Assembly: GCF_000003605.2 (NCBI RefSeq)
Contig: NW_003105605.1
Span: 96,451 to 126,567 of the forward strand
Source: Saccoglossus kowalevskii
Lineage: Eukaryota > Hemichordata > Enteropneusta > Harrimaniidae
Direction of reading: 5' to 3'
Length of the DNA: 30,117 nucleotides
The first letter of the stretch is position 1. Each line of letters starts with the position of its first letter. Shown here piece by piece: positions 1 through 12,600 of this stretch. The notes under the pieces were generated by a model. The model made no database searches, had not been told where the DNA came from, and worked only from the letters and a program-made list of their open reading frames with translations. Made by a program: the position numbers and the translations under genes.

Positions 1-36
1 CACGGACGCACGGGCGCACGGACGGACGGACGCACA
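1..36. repeat. ACGG/ACGC-type simple repeat
   Basis: Degenerate cggacgcacggg/cggacggacgga units cut by the window edge. This satellite plus the following hairpin is a combination I associate with dispersed molluscan repeats. Confidence 0.75.
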
Positions 37-50
37 CAGGGCAAAACATA

Positions 51-85
51 AGTCCCCGTTTTCGGACTGCGTCCGAACGGGGACT
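51..85. repeat. Near-perfect hairpin beside the simple repeat
   Basis: agtccccgtt-TT-cggac-tgc-gtccg-aacggggact: 15 paired bases, a 2-nt bulge and a 3-nt loop. It is probably the terminal or core structure of a small mobile element. Confidence 0.8.
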
Positions 86-484
86 AATAATCTATATAAA
101 AAACGAAAAAAACTATTTTTGATTGAAATGCACAAATAAACTGCAAATCTACCTTAAATGTAATAAAATTGTGGTTAGTATATTACTGGTCGAATATTGT
201 GTCCGAGCACGGGGTCATTTTCCTGACGTTAGGGTGTCAGATGCTCTTCGTGCAGGGGCCTATATATTTGATCAGTAATACTTTTATTACATGCTGCTCA
301 CCCGATATATATTTATATTACTGACGAAAACAATATATATACCATCAAGCCAAAAAATGCCATCTTTAACAAGCATCCACTGCATAACAATACAAGATTC
401 ATTGGTCCCCGAATATCCCGGAGGCTCCTATCCTAAACCGTGTTTTGATTTGTGGAGGCATATAATATTATGTGTATTTAATAC

Positions 485-617
485 CTGAGTAAATTCCTGG
501 TCCTTTGGAAAACTGCTTCCATAGATTATCATAGTGTCCTTCATTCGCAATATTTGCTGCTGTAGAATACCAAGTGATGCAAACCTCTCAGTCATAATCA
601 ACAAATATCGCAAGTCA
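485..617 (-). CDS. RNF213: Exon 48: last exon in the window
   Basis: 133 nt: DLRYLLIMTERFASLGILQQ, IIYGSSFPKDQEFTQ. Matches human SRYLLVLTKNYVALQILQQ and IIFGSGFPKDQEYTQ. Still conserved although downstream of the TAA. Donor CAG|GTATTA at 484; the next exon (human CRNINRVKICMETG) is not in the window. Confidence 0.96.
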
Positions 618-3600
618 CTGCAAGTAATTAACACACATTAACAAAAATAAGTTATCTCAAATCACCCAACTATAGTGCTGTAAAATATGCCGATCAGATA
701 TGTTTTGTAATATTGTTCTATATGACATGTCACTCGATAACTATAGTAATTATCTGCCATTAACCTTAATTATTAAAAAAAACTAAAACTTACGTCTTGC
801 AGTGCAATTAATCAGGGCGCACAATGCATATTTTTGTTTATTTGGAGTGGTTATTCGATATTCAAAAGATATTTTCATTTATCACTGTTATGTCCACAAT
901 CATGTTTTCAATTTCCACCCCCTTCCGTATACACTTCTTGTAACATTGAATACATAAATAGTATAACTACAATTACCTGTCCATATCAAGATGTGCTTTA
1001 GGCAAGCCGTGAAGACTTGCTTCAATAAGTTACCCTGCGCTGCACCCGGGATCCTTAAGTAAACATAAACATCGATAAAATGCAATTTTGGTTTTATTTT
1101 AGCACTGTTTCGTGCCGTGGCGCATTGCACTTCAGCAGGCTTGTGTATAATGAATTATGAATTTGTATAATCTTTCCTACAAATTGATGCATATATGTTT
1201 ATCACTACCAGAGGAAACATTTATCATGAAATAATTCTACAAACTTACTAAAACTATCGAATAAAACAAGAAAAGAATGATGTGTTTACCATATCTGACA
1301 CTTCGTCATTCTGGTGATTCATTAATAGATCTTCAAAATATTCTAAAGGGTGGATGTTTTCGCCTCCTCCAAAATTACGTAAAATTGCATGTTTAAGCTG
1401 GGCGAGACTGGGTTGTCTATTCGATGCCTTTGCAAAACCATATATCATCTTCATCAGGCTGTGCCGGAAAAGTGATGGCAAAGTGTTGGTGTAAATGGTT
1501 GATTGTATAGTATCAGAATTACAAATTCAACAATAATCTATACGGTCAATTAGTACATACTGTTAAGCACGTTAACATACCTGTAAAAGTCTCTCAGACC
1601 GAAGAATTCTCCTGGCCAATTTTCTTTGCTAATATATAAATTTCTGTACCCCTTTGCTAAAGCAGGTATGCTTGATTTAATATGTAACATAACGCCATGA
1701 TTGGTTGAACAAATTCCCCTGTAGGAGGCAGATATATTATATTACTATTATGAAAGTTTAAGGTTTTTCTCTTGTTAGATGTTGTACAAGTATGAACTGA
1801 CAACCACCCACATTCAGAGGTAGAAGTTATGCGCATTTACAACCACACATACAAATATTTGGAAGTAAGTCGTATTACGTGCTTACACCAAAACCGTATA
1901 TCCATCTATGTTTCAACAAAAAATGAACATTGACAGTATTGATTACTGTTGATGTGGTCAGATGCTTAACATAGCTTACCTGGCAGTATCTTCTAATTCA
2001 TTCAAATCTGGTACTCCTCTGGAAACAAATATTCCCCTATTCATTTTAGCAGGATCAAGAGCCCAGTTGGAGATTCCTATGAATCCAACTTTTTTGTATG
2101 GTGGAGGGTCATCGTCTTCAACACAGCCACACTCTAACAATGGATGTAACGCCTGTAAATGATATATAATGACAAACACCGTGCTACTGCACGTGAGAGT
2201 GTGTTGGTTGTACATGTAATATTACACACAAGCACGTCGTTAGTTTCATAAATCCCGCAGCCATTCCCTAAATTCTTAGATTAGAAGATGCTTCGCTGAC
2301 CGCCAGTTGTAGTTGCAACGATAATTAGCACACCCCGGTATTCGGTATGTAATAATAAATACCTTGAGAGGCATTGTAGGTGAATCTTCCGCCAATCCAA
2401 CCTCATCCAAAACAACCACAGACACAAATCGGTTGAGATCTTTGCCGTCTTGGAAATGCCCACATTGCTTAAATGTGTTTACAATGCCTTCTGGTGTTGA
2501 CAAAGGGCTACATTGGTATGATACCATGTGTACCTGTAAATTAAAAGCCAACAAAACTTCAAAGCTACTACACTTCATTTATTACAGGTGCTTGAATCCT
2601 AACCGTCCAATTGGCAAAGTTTACGACCCACCAAGGTTGACAACAAATTATTACTTCAAGTGAAAATATTGGAATACCTGTTTAAAAGTCGTGAACAGCT
2701 TTGATGTTGAGTTTTCGCCTTGCATAGCATTGGCCACTATGGTTTTAGCTAATGACTTAGAACTGCCAGGCTTACCAACTAAAAATAAGGGGATTCTCAT
2801 GTCTATGCAAATGACCATCATAAATACATTTTCTTTAAGTGCTGCATTTCTTGCAATAGTTTCAGGAACTTGTAATTCCTCAAGAAACAGGTCTTGACAC
2901 CTTCAAAGGATGCAAAATAATAAAATAGACATGAAACAAGGTGACAGTGACAAAAGTGTATTGCAAAACATATTAAACACAATTCGTTATATACCCTCAG
3001 TGTATGATACATTTTATTACCTGTTTATTTCGGTCCAAAATTGTTGTCCACCGCCAGGAACATCGCAAAGCCCTGTAAAATGTTCTACCACAGCATTTCT
3101 GTAACGTTCTCTCTCATCTTGTAGACATGCATGATAACACACACCAAGTGCTAACACTAAGGCCAGAGTCAATGGATTCAATGTCTGGTAATTGAAAAAT
3201 AAACATTGAACGATTCATTGTTTGATTCATCGGACATATTTCTTTTCGGGGATTGTGCAATAATTGTAATACTTATAATTTACCCGTATTGTTAACTCTA
3301 GTCTGCGAGGTAGCTATGATCAAAACGTGATAACAAACATCACTTTATATGTCACTGTTGAAAAAATATACACCTGTTACATCTGTAGACTACATTAAAC
3401 AAATTGCATTGTGTTTACGTTGTGTACATTATTGATTGAAATTTTGCGTGGTCATCGACCCCAGGTATAAATCGAGTAGGTTTATAAACGTAATCACACA
3501 ACGAGTGAGGAATCGACTTATACCACAACAAACATTCTTACCATGTACGTGTCTTCTTTGTCTTTTTCTTTCTGTTCTCGCATCTGATCCTCTATTTGCG

Positions 3601-6600
3601 GATGTTTGTAAAACCAAACAAGTACATCCATTGTTCTTTCCACGTCACGTAGACTAACAAAACTACATTCATTCTGAAAAATTAACATATTTACAAGTTA
3701 GAAGTAAACAAATTAATTAATGTCGTTATGCGTGTTTTTCGTATTCTCTTTTCTGATGAGAACCACATTTCACTAATCCCCCATTATTTTACATACGTGA
3801 AGGGTATTAATTTTACTTATGCGACACTATAAGTAAGATTCGCCAATACCAGATTCAAATATCATAATTACCTTTGTTTGTCTCATAAATTCTTGTGATG
3901 AAGACAGGATATTTGTTATAATTACTTCACAATCTGCGGTTAGTGGCGGAATATGGTGCTTCTGAGTTTGAAATGAAAAAAATATTGAAAATATTATGTA
4001 CATTATTTCACGCACAATAAATCATCACTTAATAATTTTACTATTTCATAACTATGACAAGAATTACAGAAGTATATTCATACATATCGTTTAACAATCT
4101 GTCTTATATAAAGCTTTTCAGTTTCCTGGCTTAGTTGACCAAAATCCCACACCAAAGACATCATATTTGGTGGCAATGGTTGAACTCTATAGACAAGTTG
4201 TCTGAGAGGCACACGTCCTGTAACATACAAGTTATATATTATATTAAATATCACATATTTCCTGCTATATGAAAAGACTAATATCATAGGTTTGTAAACT
4301 AACTTTGGTAATTTTGTTTTATTTAATAGCTTGTATATAATTTAAATAACACAAATGTGCTGACATGGGAAACAAGGCATCCATAGTAATACACATAGTA
4401 ACTGTTGATATGAATTTTCTGTTTTATGAATAAATAGAGATTCAATTGTTCAATAAAAGCACAAGCGTTTAAACGTGTTAATGCCAAGGAACCTATATGT
4501 ACAATATAAATAAAATATTGGTATTTACCGAGTTTGTCGTCTGTTTCTTTAGCTTTTATTCGATAACCTAACCCTGCAGATTCTAGTTTTGCTATCATCT
4601 TTTCTTCATGCCTAATGGACACAAACATAAATGCCATTCAATAAAATAAGCATTCTGCCATGCACACCCTCGTTATGCACGACCATAAGCATATATAATC
4701 CTGTCAGCAGTCGGCTATCTTTGAACAGATGACAACATTATTGTATGTATGTGTGTCATGATGCACAATCTAGGCATAAAGTCAGAATTGGTCAAAGCAT
4801 GTACCAGATATACATGTCGCCAGTCACCAGTCGGCCATTTTGAGTCGGATTTACAAATCAAAATGGCGTACACCAGCTACCCATAATGGTTAATCCTCCA
4901 TCAAGTTTGAAGTAAATTGGTCAATACAACCCCGAGTTTTGGTTCCAGACATGTCAAAATATCTGCTTGACTGTAGCCATCAGTTTTTTGACCGAAACAA
5001 GAAATCACCACAGGTGTACATGTACCAAATAAGGTAGTAAGTATGTGCGGGGGTTGAAGAGAACCGATCCAGGGGATTCCAGAAAACAGCTATGAACGAA
5101 CGCATGAATTCATGGGAACTAAACCACGGGTCCAAAACTACTTAATTAATGTATAAATATCGAAATACCAATAAAGGTAAAGCTTGACGAACTGTTGTTA
5201 TATATATCATACCTACGATAAGGGTTACATGCAACGATAAATCTCAAACTGGTTTCATCACACGAAATCCGTTCACCATTCATTCTTTTATCGCACATGA
5301 TTTCTTTGATAAGTCCAATATTTTCCGTGGTATTTGCTTCATCGAAAAACAATACTGTATCAATATCACGCTTTTCCTTGTTTTCTGCTGCAATTTGTTG
5401 TGCCTTCCCAACCTTTTTTACTATGTCCTTAGTTGTTGTTCCACCGTGGATCTGACAAAAAAGGAAGAAACGCCACCAATTAGTAAAAACGTCCTTGACC
5501 TAATGTCTCGAGACAGAATAAATTAAAATCTTAAACAATGTTTGGGGTTAATTGAAGTACATTTAAGCGTCGGCTTCTTACTGTTGATTGACTATTTCAA
5601 ATATTCCCCTCATATTGTTTGGCATTATTTCTTTGTTAACATGATAACTTACTTTCATCAAAATCATATTTTCCACTGTTTTATCTTCGTTTTGTCTTGC
5701 TAGTAATTGGTACAAATATTTTATTAACCTGGTTTTCCCAGATCCAGTTTCACCCATCACTACGACTGGAATACCACATCTAAACAAGTAAAATTATAAT
5801 TAAAATACATGAGCAATAATATTATTCCGCACTCTAAAATATCTTTACATGGAAGAACGTAAATTTGAGAGATAGTGAGTCGCAGCATATTGTCCAGTAC
5901 CTGAGACGCATGTATATGGCCAGAATCTTTTTGGCATTATCCGATGTCAGCTCATATGTTTCATCGGGATCGTGTAGGTGTCTCACGCCAATTGCTTGGC
6001 ATAGTATCTGTAGCTTTGCTTCTCTGAAACAGAATATAATACAATATCATCACAAGTATGTGACTAATCACGACATTGAAATAGTGAACAAGTACATTAA
6101 TGCAGATAGACTTCCGCGGATCATTCATGTTTATGCTTTTACTCATGATCAATACATTTTAAACTAGTCAACACAAATTATGTTGCAAATTACGTACTTT
6201 TCAAAAGCATCATAATCTTGACGAAGATCCACATTTTGTCCTTTTAGAGCTGCCCGTAGCCTGTTACTCATTACACCACGTTCAATCACAGCATCATTGA
6301 CTGGATCAATCAAATTACCAAAACGATCAATGTTAAATCCAATAAAAGTCATAGTTGTATGATCGTAGTTGAAGAAGATATATGGATGAGCACTGTAATA
6401 TATAATACAAGTCAATAGTTAGGTGTAACATATGTGTCTGATTACATAAGCTTATACTCAAATACATGTGCATATTAATGTATATGGATATGTAATAAAT
6501 ATATATTTTATTTACTAATAAATAAATATATTTAGTTACAATTAAGAATGTAATATTTACCTTGTCTCCCATTTTCGTTTAAGTTGATATTCGGTGAGAT

Positions 6601-9600
6601 CGTCACCAATATTGTCCATGTCCCCGTTAACATCAGATGGCAGCTCTTGACAGGTTATGTGCTCGTGGTCAATGTTACCATTATCCAGTGTCAGTGAACT
6701 TTGGTCTGAACACTGAAGTGAGGGGGTGGCAAAATCCTACAGAAAATGTCGCAAATAGTGATATATGATAGCTGTGAATTAAATAACTTGGGATGGATTG
6801 GTTGGTATACAATATCTTATATCCGATGCTAACAAAATATTCATTCGACGCGCAAATTTGTTTTTGCAACTTTCGTTCATATTGCACTCACAATGCATTT
6901 ACATTGGGGATCCACATGCAGCCAATACCAAATTAGGGGAAATGGGAACATCATGTTCGATCTAAAACCACAAAAACAGCTTAAATTGCAAGGCTATCAA
7001 TTATAATCAGCGTGGACATAAATGAGAACAAATTGTACGCAATTCGGACACTTTTTCTCCAAATCTTGCAAACAAAATGATGATAACTTGATCAAATCAA
7101 AAAATATCATGATATATGGAATAACGTATGTAATAGTATAGTACATGTTCACAGACTGTCAACGGAATCAGGCGATATTTTAGTAAAGAATCGGCATAGG
7201 GCAAAAACAAAAACATTTAAGTATGTTAATTTAGGAAATTTGAGGACCAAAATGACAGCAAGCTAGCCGTATTTGAACAAATAGCAATCATACATAGTCT
7301 TTGAGTTTAGTTTAAAATGAGTCATTCATGTCTTGGGAATGGTTCGGGACGGACAAGATGCTGACTACGAAAAACAATAACATCGCTAGTTACTTATTGA
7401 GACTAAGGCATCGCACATCGCCCTGACCATCAAAGAAAAAGTTTATACATGACAATGATTATACATAATAGATGAAAACTGCATATATCGATTTATTATC
7501 CAACAGGTAACCAACTGATTTGCAGACTGGGTAATTCTCTGACGAAAAACCTAATAATCAATTGGGCTGATGATTTATACAAGTCCTGTAATCCACAATA
7601 GTTTATCACAAGAGTATAATTGTTAACTAGTCGTAATAACGCGGCTTATTCGCCCATCATGGTCAACGCATATGTATAATTAATTCGACTTACCTTGGCC
7701 ATTTGAATCATGAATCTAACAACAAAGTTTCGGAAACCGTACAAGTGTGTATCATCTAGATACTCTATATTACAAAACAAAGAAGTTTCACAGTCTTTCA
7801 GTTGTTCGTTGAGGAATACCACAAAGTTCCTCAGCTCAGACCAAGTTGGGTCATTGATCCCACAATGTCTGTAATTCGAATAATATAGGCAGAATGGGTA
7901 ATATTAGCTCGTAATCTACATGAACGAATCGCTCCGTAACATACTGTAAATTCAATGTCACCATGTAAAGTGAATTACCTGAGTAGTGTTTCCAAGCAAC
8001 TAACATGATTGCCTTCAATCTCATAAGAATCGCCGGCCTCGTTTTTCTTTACAAAGTCAAAATAATCCAGATCTACCCCAATAGTATGTCTGGCAAGGTA
8101 CTGGAAAACACGCTGTGTCTTTACACTTCTGAATTCTGTATCATCCATTAGTGGAACATTGAAGGATTCTGTAAATTAGAAAACAGTTTCGATATATAGA
8201 CCAATATATGTGATAGAATTAATGGACTGAAATATTTATTTTTCACTGTGTACTGAATCGATGTATGAGAAAAAGTGGAAAATGTACCAATGCTTTTATT
8301 TTCGTCCAACCGTTTCTCCATCAGTAATGTTTCCTTTGGTGATCTGCACACAATTGTAGGTAATACTGTGTATAGAGGTTGGTTGGTAAATGCATCCTAT
8401 ATAATTAACAAAATATTACAAAGCTGATGAACGGCTAATGGAACAAGATGTCAGTGGCGATGGAAATCTTTCATTGCAATGTAGCCTCTATTTCTATTAT
8501 GTATTTTGTTCACTATAATAATACAAATGTTCACCCCAGTCTATACAGATTTGTCGTTAAAAGAGATCATTGTTGTCTTGAGCGAAATCTGCATATCAAT
8601 GGCACCTTGGATCAATATTTGTGTGATATAATTACCTTGTTGTCAATGTCTACAATGGTTTTCCTGTTGCTCTCAGAGTGTAAAATCTCTATAACATAAA
8701 GGTCAAAGGGGTGTCGTCTCCAAACCCGGCCATGTTTATCAGTGAGTCCACCAAGTACAATCAAATTGAATAGAAGCTCATTAACACCGCTTTTTACCTA
8801 CAAATACACATATCAATTTGAATTGTAAATTAATAAACTGGAAAGAAATTTGTATTAAATAATTACTTCCTATAAAACTTACCAGTGGAGCTATGTCAAA
8901 ATGGAAGATTCTTGGGACTGGGGTATCGGGGTGTGATGTGTAGGGGATGAGGTAGTCAACAATTGAATCTATATCCACTTTTCTTTCAGATAATGAAACT
9001 GTGATACAGTTAGATACATTCTTAATCATCTCGCCAAGTTTCTTGGTTAGCCTCTCAACAACTAATGACTTTCCTGTACCAGGTGTATTTGACATGACCA
9101 CTTGAACACAGCACCTATTAGGGTGGAAAAGATAAATTAATTTAATGAATGAATGCAAAACCTATTCAGTGGGTGAATCAACAAACAAACTAGCATATAT
9201 TTACCCATCATTCGCAACCTCAGCGGCAGAATGTACCATACCCGGCCTTAAATAGTCATTTCTAAAATAGTCCCAGAGGAATGTCTTCATGCCCGTTACT
9301 AGAGGCCAATCAGGAGGGTCACTACGATACGAATCCAAGGCAGTAACTATGTGAGTTCTATCTTCTCTTTCCTGACTACAGATCACGATAAGGCGATACT
9401 CTGAAACAGCTATATTTAGTTGAGATTTATCATTACTCCATGTACACCATCAATAATATGACAGGAAATATAAATAAATAAACAAATAAATAAATATACC
9501 TTTCCTGCCTAGATCATTTCGTTTTTCCTCCGCTTTTGTACTGACATCATAATCTAACAAGTCTGCGTTCATTAAACAGTAAATCTTTCCATTTGTGTCA

Positions 9601-12600
9601 AACATAGCTCGACGATAAAACAACACCACCTATAATGGTATACAGAGGGGATATTTTAATATGTTCTTAATTTTACCGGTCTTCCATCGGATTTCTAACC
9701 TTTGCAATGTACTGAAAACATATTCATGTGATTGTGTTCAAAATAAAGAAGTCATATTCAGTGTTTTGAAACAGGCACAGGTCTGAATGTCATTATTGTC
9801 AGTGCCACACCTGGTTGGCAATATTCAACTGGTAAAATATAAAAACGTTTGTGTTCAGATGTATTATATATGTAATATAATTAACAGAAGACTTACTTGT
9901 TCTAATGTTGTTTGTGGAGTACATAATAACACTTCATCATGTGACGGCAATTGAATATTATCGCTGTTCAAGTATATGTTTAGTGCTGTGCTCAACATTT
10001 CGTCTGTGGGGAACAAAATTAGAAGATTTAATATTGTGAAGAACAACAGACCTAAAATATTAGTTATTTCGAATTCAGTATTAGAATATACCTTGAGGCT
10101 TGATTAAAAGATGAGGTCTACCATATTCATCTGATAGTTTCCAGGGTCTATTTATTGCTACTGGATCTACAATGGACAAATAATTGTATATATTCATCAG
10201 TAGTATACGATCCAACTCCCACAATCAAAACGAATTCTAAATTTTGGAGTTGTGCATTATTTTTTAACTTTCAAAATTTAATGGTTGAATATTATATTTT
10301 CTACATCAATGAATGAATGTACAAGTGTTTGTGTAAACATATATTGTCAATTTTCACCTGTATGTGCAAGCGCAGTTAGTACATTCCCCAAGTGATCAAT
10401 GCCAAAGTCTGCATCGTCTGATTCCAGAGTATTTCGATGATGGTGCCAGATGAGTTGTAATTCGTTGATCAGATCACTACAAAACAATAAGTTGAGAACA
10501 ACTAAATAACATAAATTAGAATAGAAATCTAAATCATTGTGATTAATAATAAATACATACTCTTTCGCTTCAACCAATTCCTTCTTAGACACTGGAGTTG
10601 TTTTTGGCCTGCTGTCTATGTCCATACCGTTGTCATCCAGTGTGTTATCAAGTACTGCTTCTTCTTCCTCCATTCGCTCATCCCACTGTCTTGACAACCT
10701 GTCAATCACGTCATCATCTTCAAAGTTATCATAACACCAACCAATAATCTCTTCTTCATCTAATCCGCACTCAACCATGCCTGCCTTTGCCATTTTTTCA
10801 CTAAATCCAGCATCTTTAACAGCCTTTATTACTATTCTGATTTTCGTGACTTCACTTTCACTTTCGAGTGTGATTGCTGAGTAATCACTATCATCATTTG
10901 GGGATTCCGACGAATGTTGTCTGACTTGTGCGCTCCCTACTTCAATGATATCAGTTGGAGCTTGTACATTTAAACCCATTGGCATTCGCACTTCTTGGTC
11001 TGTTTGTTTAACCAACATCATGTCCTCGTCAAATTGTCTGGCCAGATTAGAAATATGTTCGTCACTTTCTATACATTCGATACACCACGACACTGCTTCC
11101 CCGACCTGGACACTTAGTCCTAGGATTTTAATGGCTGCTTTGGCCGTCTCTTCAGAACAGCCTTCTTTCATAATTAATTGCACCTTATTCATCATAACGT
11201 TTTCTCGGGAGTCTAAATCTGCATGATCATCAAATTGAGCATCGTCTTTTATTTCATGTACCACCAAATCTTGACTCGATTCTTGCTGTCGTGAACGGAC
11301 TTGGTGGATTGCTTGATATATGTCGTTTTGATTGCAGTGGAACTTCACACTCGAGAGAATAGAAAACACAATAAGAGGGATTTGGTATCTGCTGTCCTCG
11401 TATATGAAATTTCTTAACTCGTTCATTAAAACGACCAGCTGTTCGGTTGTGAAATAATTGAGATGGTATATCTTATCTCTCTTTTCTTCGATGTAGTGTA
11501 GCCACACGTTTAGGCATTCCTCGATAAAAGCTGATAACTTTCCTAGCTGTATTATGACAGCATCTCTCCCTTGGAGTATTTGATGATCACCTCCAAAATC
11601 AACCATAACCGAAACCTTTGTTTCGGGGTTGCAATTTACTGTAATTAGCAATCCCTCAAATAAGGAATTCCCTGTCTTGTGAAGGTTGAGATATGTTTTG
11701 GCCACTCTTTTGATTGCCGCAAATATCTGGAAAATTTAATATATTCTTAATTAGACAATGTTATATAACAATTGCATATTATATTCTATGTAAACATTGT
11801 TAGTAAAATAGACATCAAAAAATTTAAGTTATGCGAGGATTTAACGTGCAATATCCTAAATGACAAGCTATGGAATTGGGTAGCAAATAAAAGAATTATT
11901 TGCGGAAATGAAGCACATTTAGTGGTAGATTTTACTTGTGTTCAGACAGGCCTGTTCGGCTCAAGTCAGCCATTTTGTCCATCTGAAAGCATGTTCGACC
12001 CCATAAATCACAAGGTAGAAATTCAGCTCTTTGTTTCAAAATCCTTGTATATCTCATATTAAGCAATATACTTGAGTGACTACTCACTTGTGTAAACCGG
12101 TCGATTTGCCCTCTGCTCTGTTCGCCTTTGCCAGCAACAAGCATAAGTTTACTTTGCAGGTCATTTAGTTTGTCAAGATCATATTCACGTTTTTCTTGTA
12201 CATCAGTATCAGTCTCAACATCATTGGAGCTCAAGATCGCAGGAACAGACAGGCAAATAACATCACGTAAATTGTCCTGTGATAGAAATTCATGTATTTG
12301 AATAATATAAGAATTGTAAACAATTATTATTTGGATCGACAAGACACAAAACCACACTAGACAAGGACATTGCCTGATTAACAAATTCCAATTGGTTGTC
12401 ATTGGTTATCCAATGAGAAATGTATATTTTATCCTAATGCTATACATTCAAGAAGTGATGTGAAAAACCAACGAAATACCTTGCATGTATTGTTACCAAT
12501 GTTCCCAATACTATAAACACCATTTTTGTTGATAGCCTCTGCCTCAAGCCAGGATGACCTTTCAACCGATCCATGCGTTTCTTTCACTCTCTTTAACCAC

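Larger units (their letters stand above)
1..484 (-). other. Part of intron 48, with repeats at the left edge
   Basis: No match in either strand to the next expected RNF213 segment. The left end is a simple repeat and hairpin (separate entries); the remainder is AT-rich. Confidence 0.6.

Noticed and set aside
300-440. Possible next RNF213 exon left of 485
   Set aside because: No trace of the expected conserved block (INRVKICMETG-like) in any minus-strand frame.
977-1130. Reading exon 47 in the open frame (QGNLLKQVFTACLKHIL) to avoid the stop
   Set aside because: That frame leaves 1 nt at the donor and does not join exon 48; the frame with the stop is the one similar to RNF213.
10945-11226. 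Plus-strand open frame of 93 codons
   Set aside because: Lies opposite exon 21 and is a shadow of its coding sequence; no family resemblance.
10561-11705. ATG at 11705 as the start of a separate 450-residue gene
   Set aside because: The frame is open to a good acceptor at 11727 and the sequence continues the RNF213 linker from exon 20; the end runs into intron 21.
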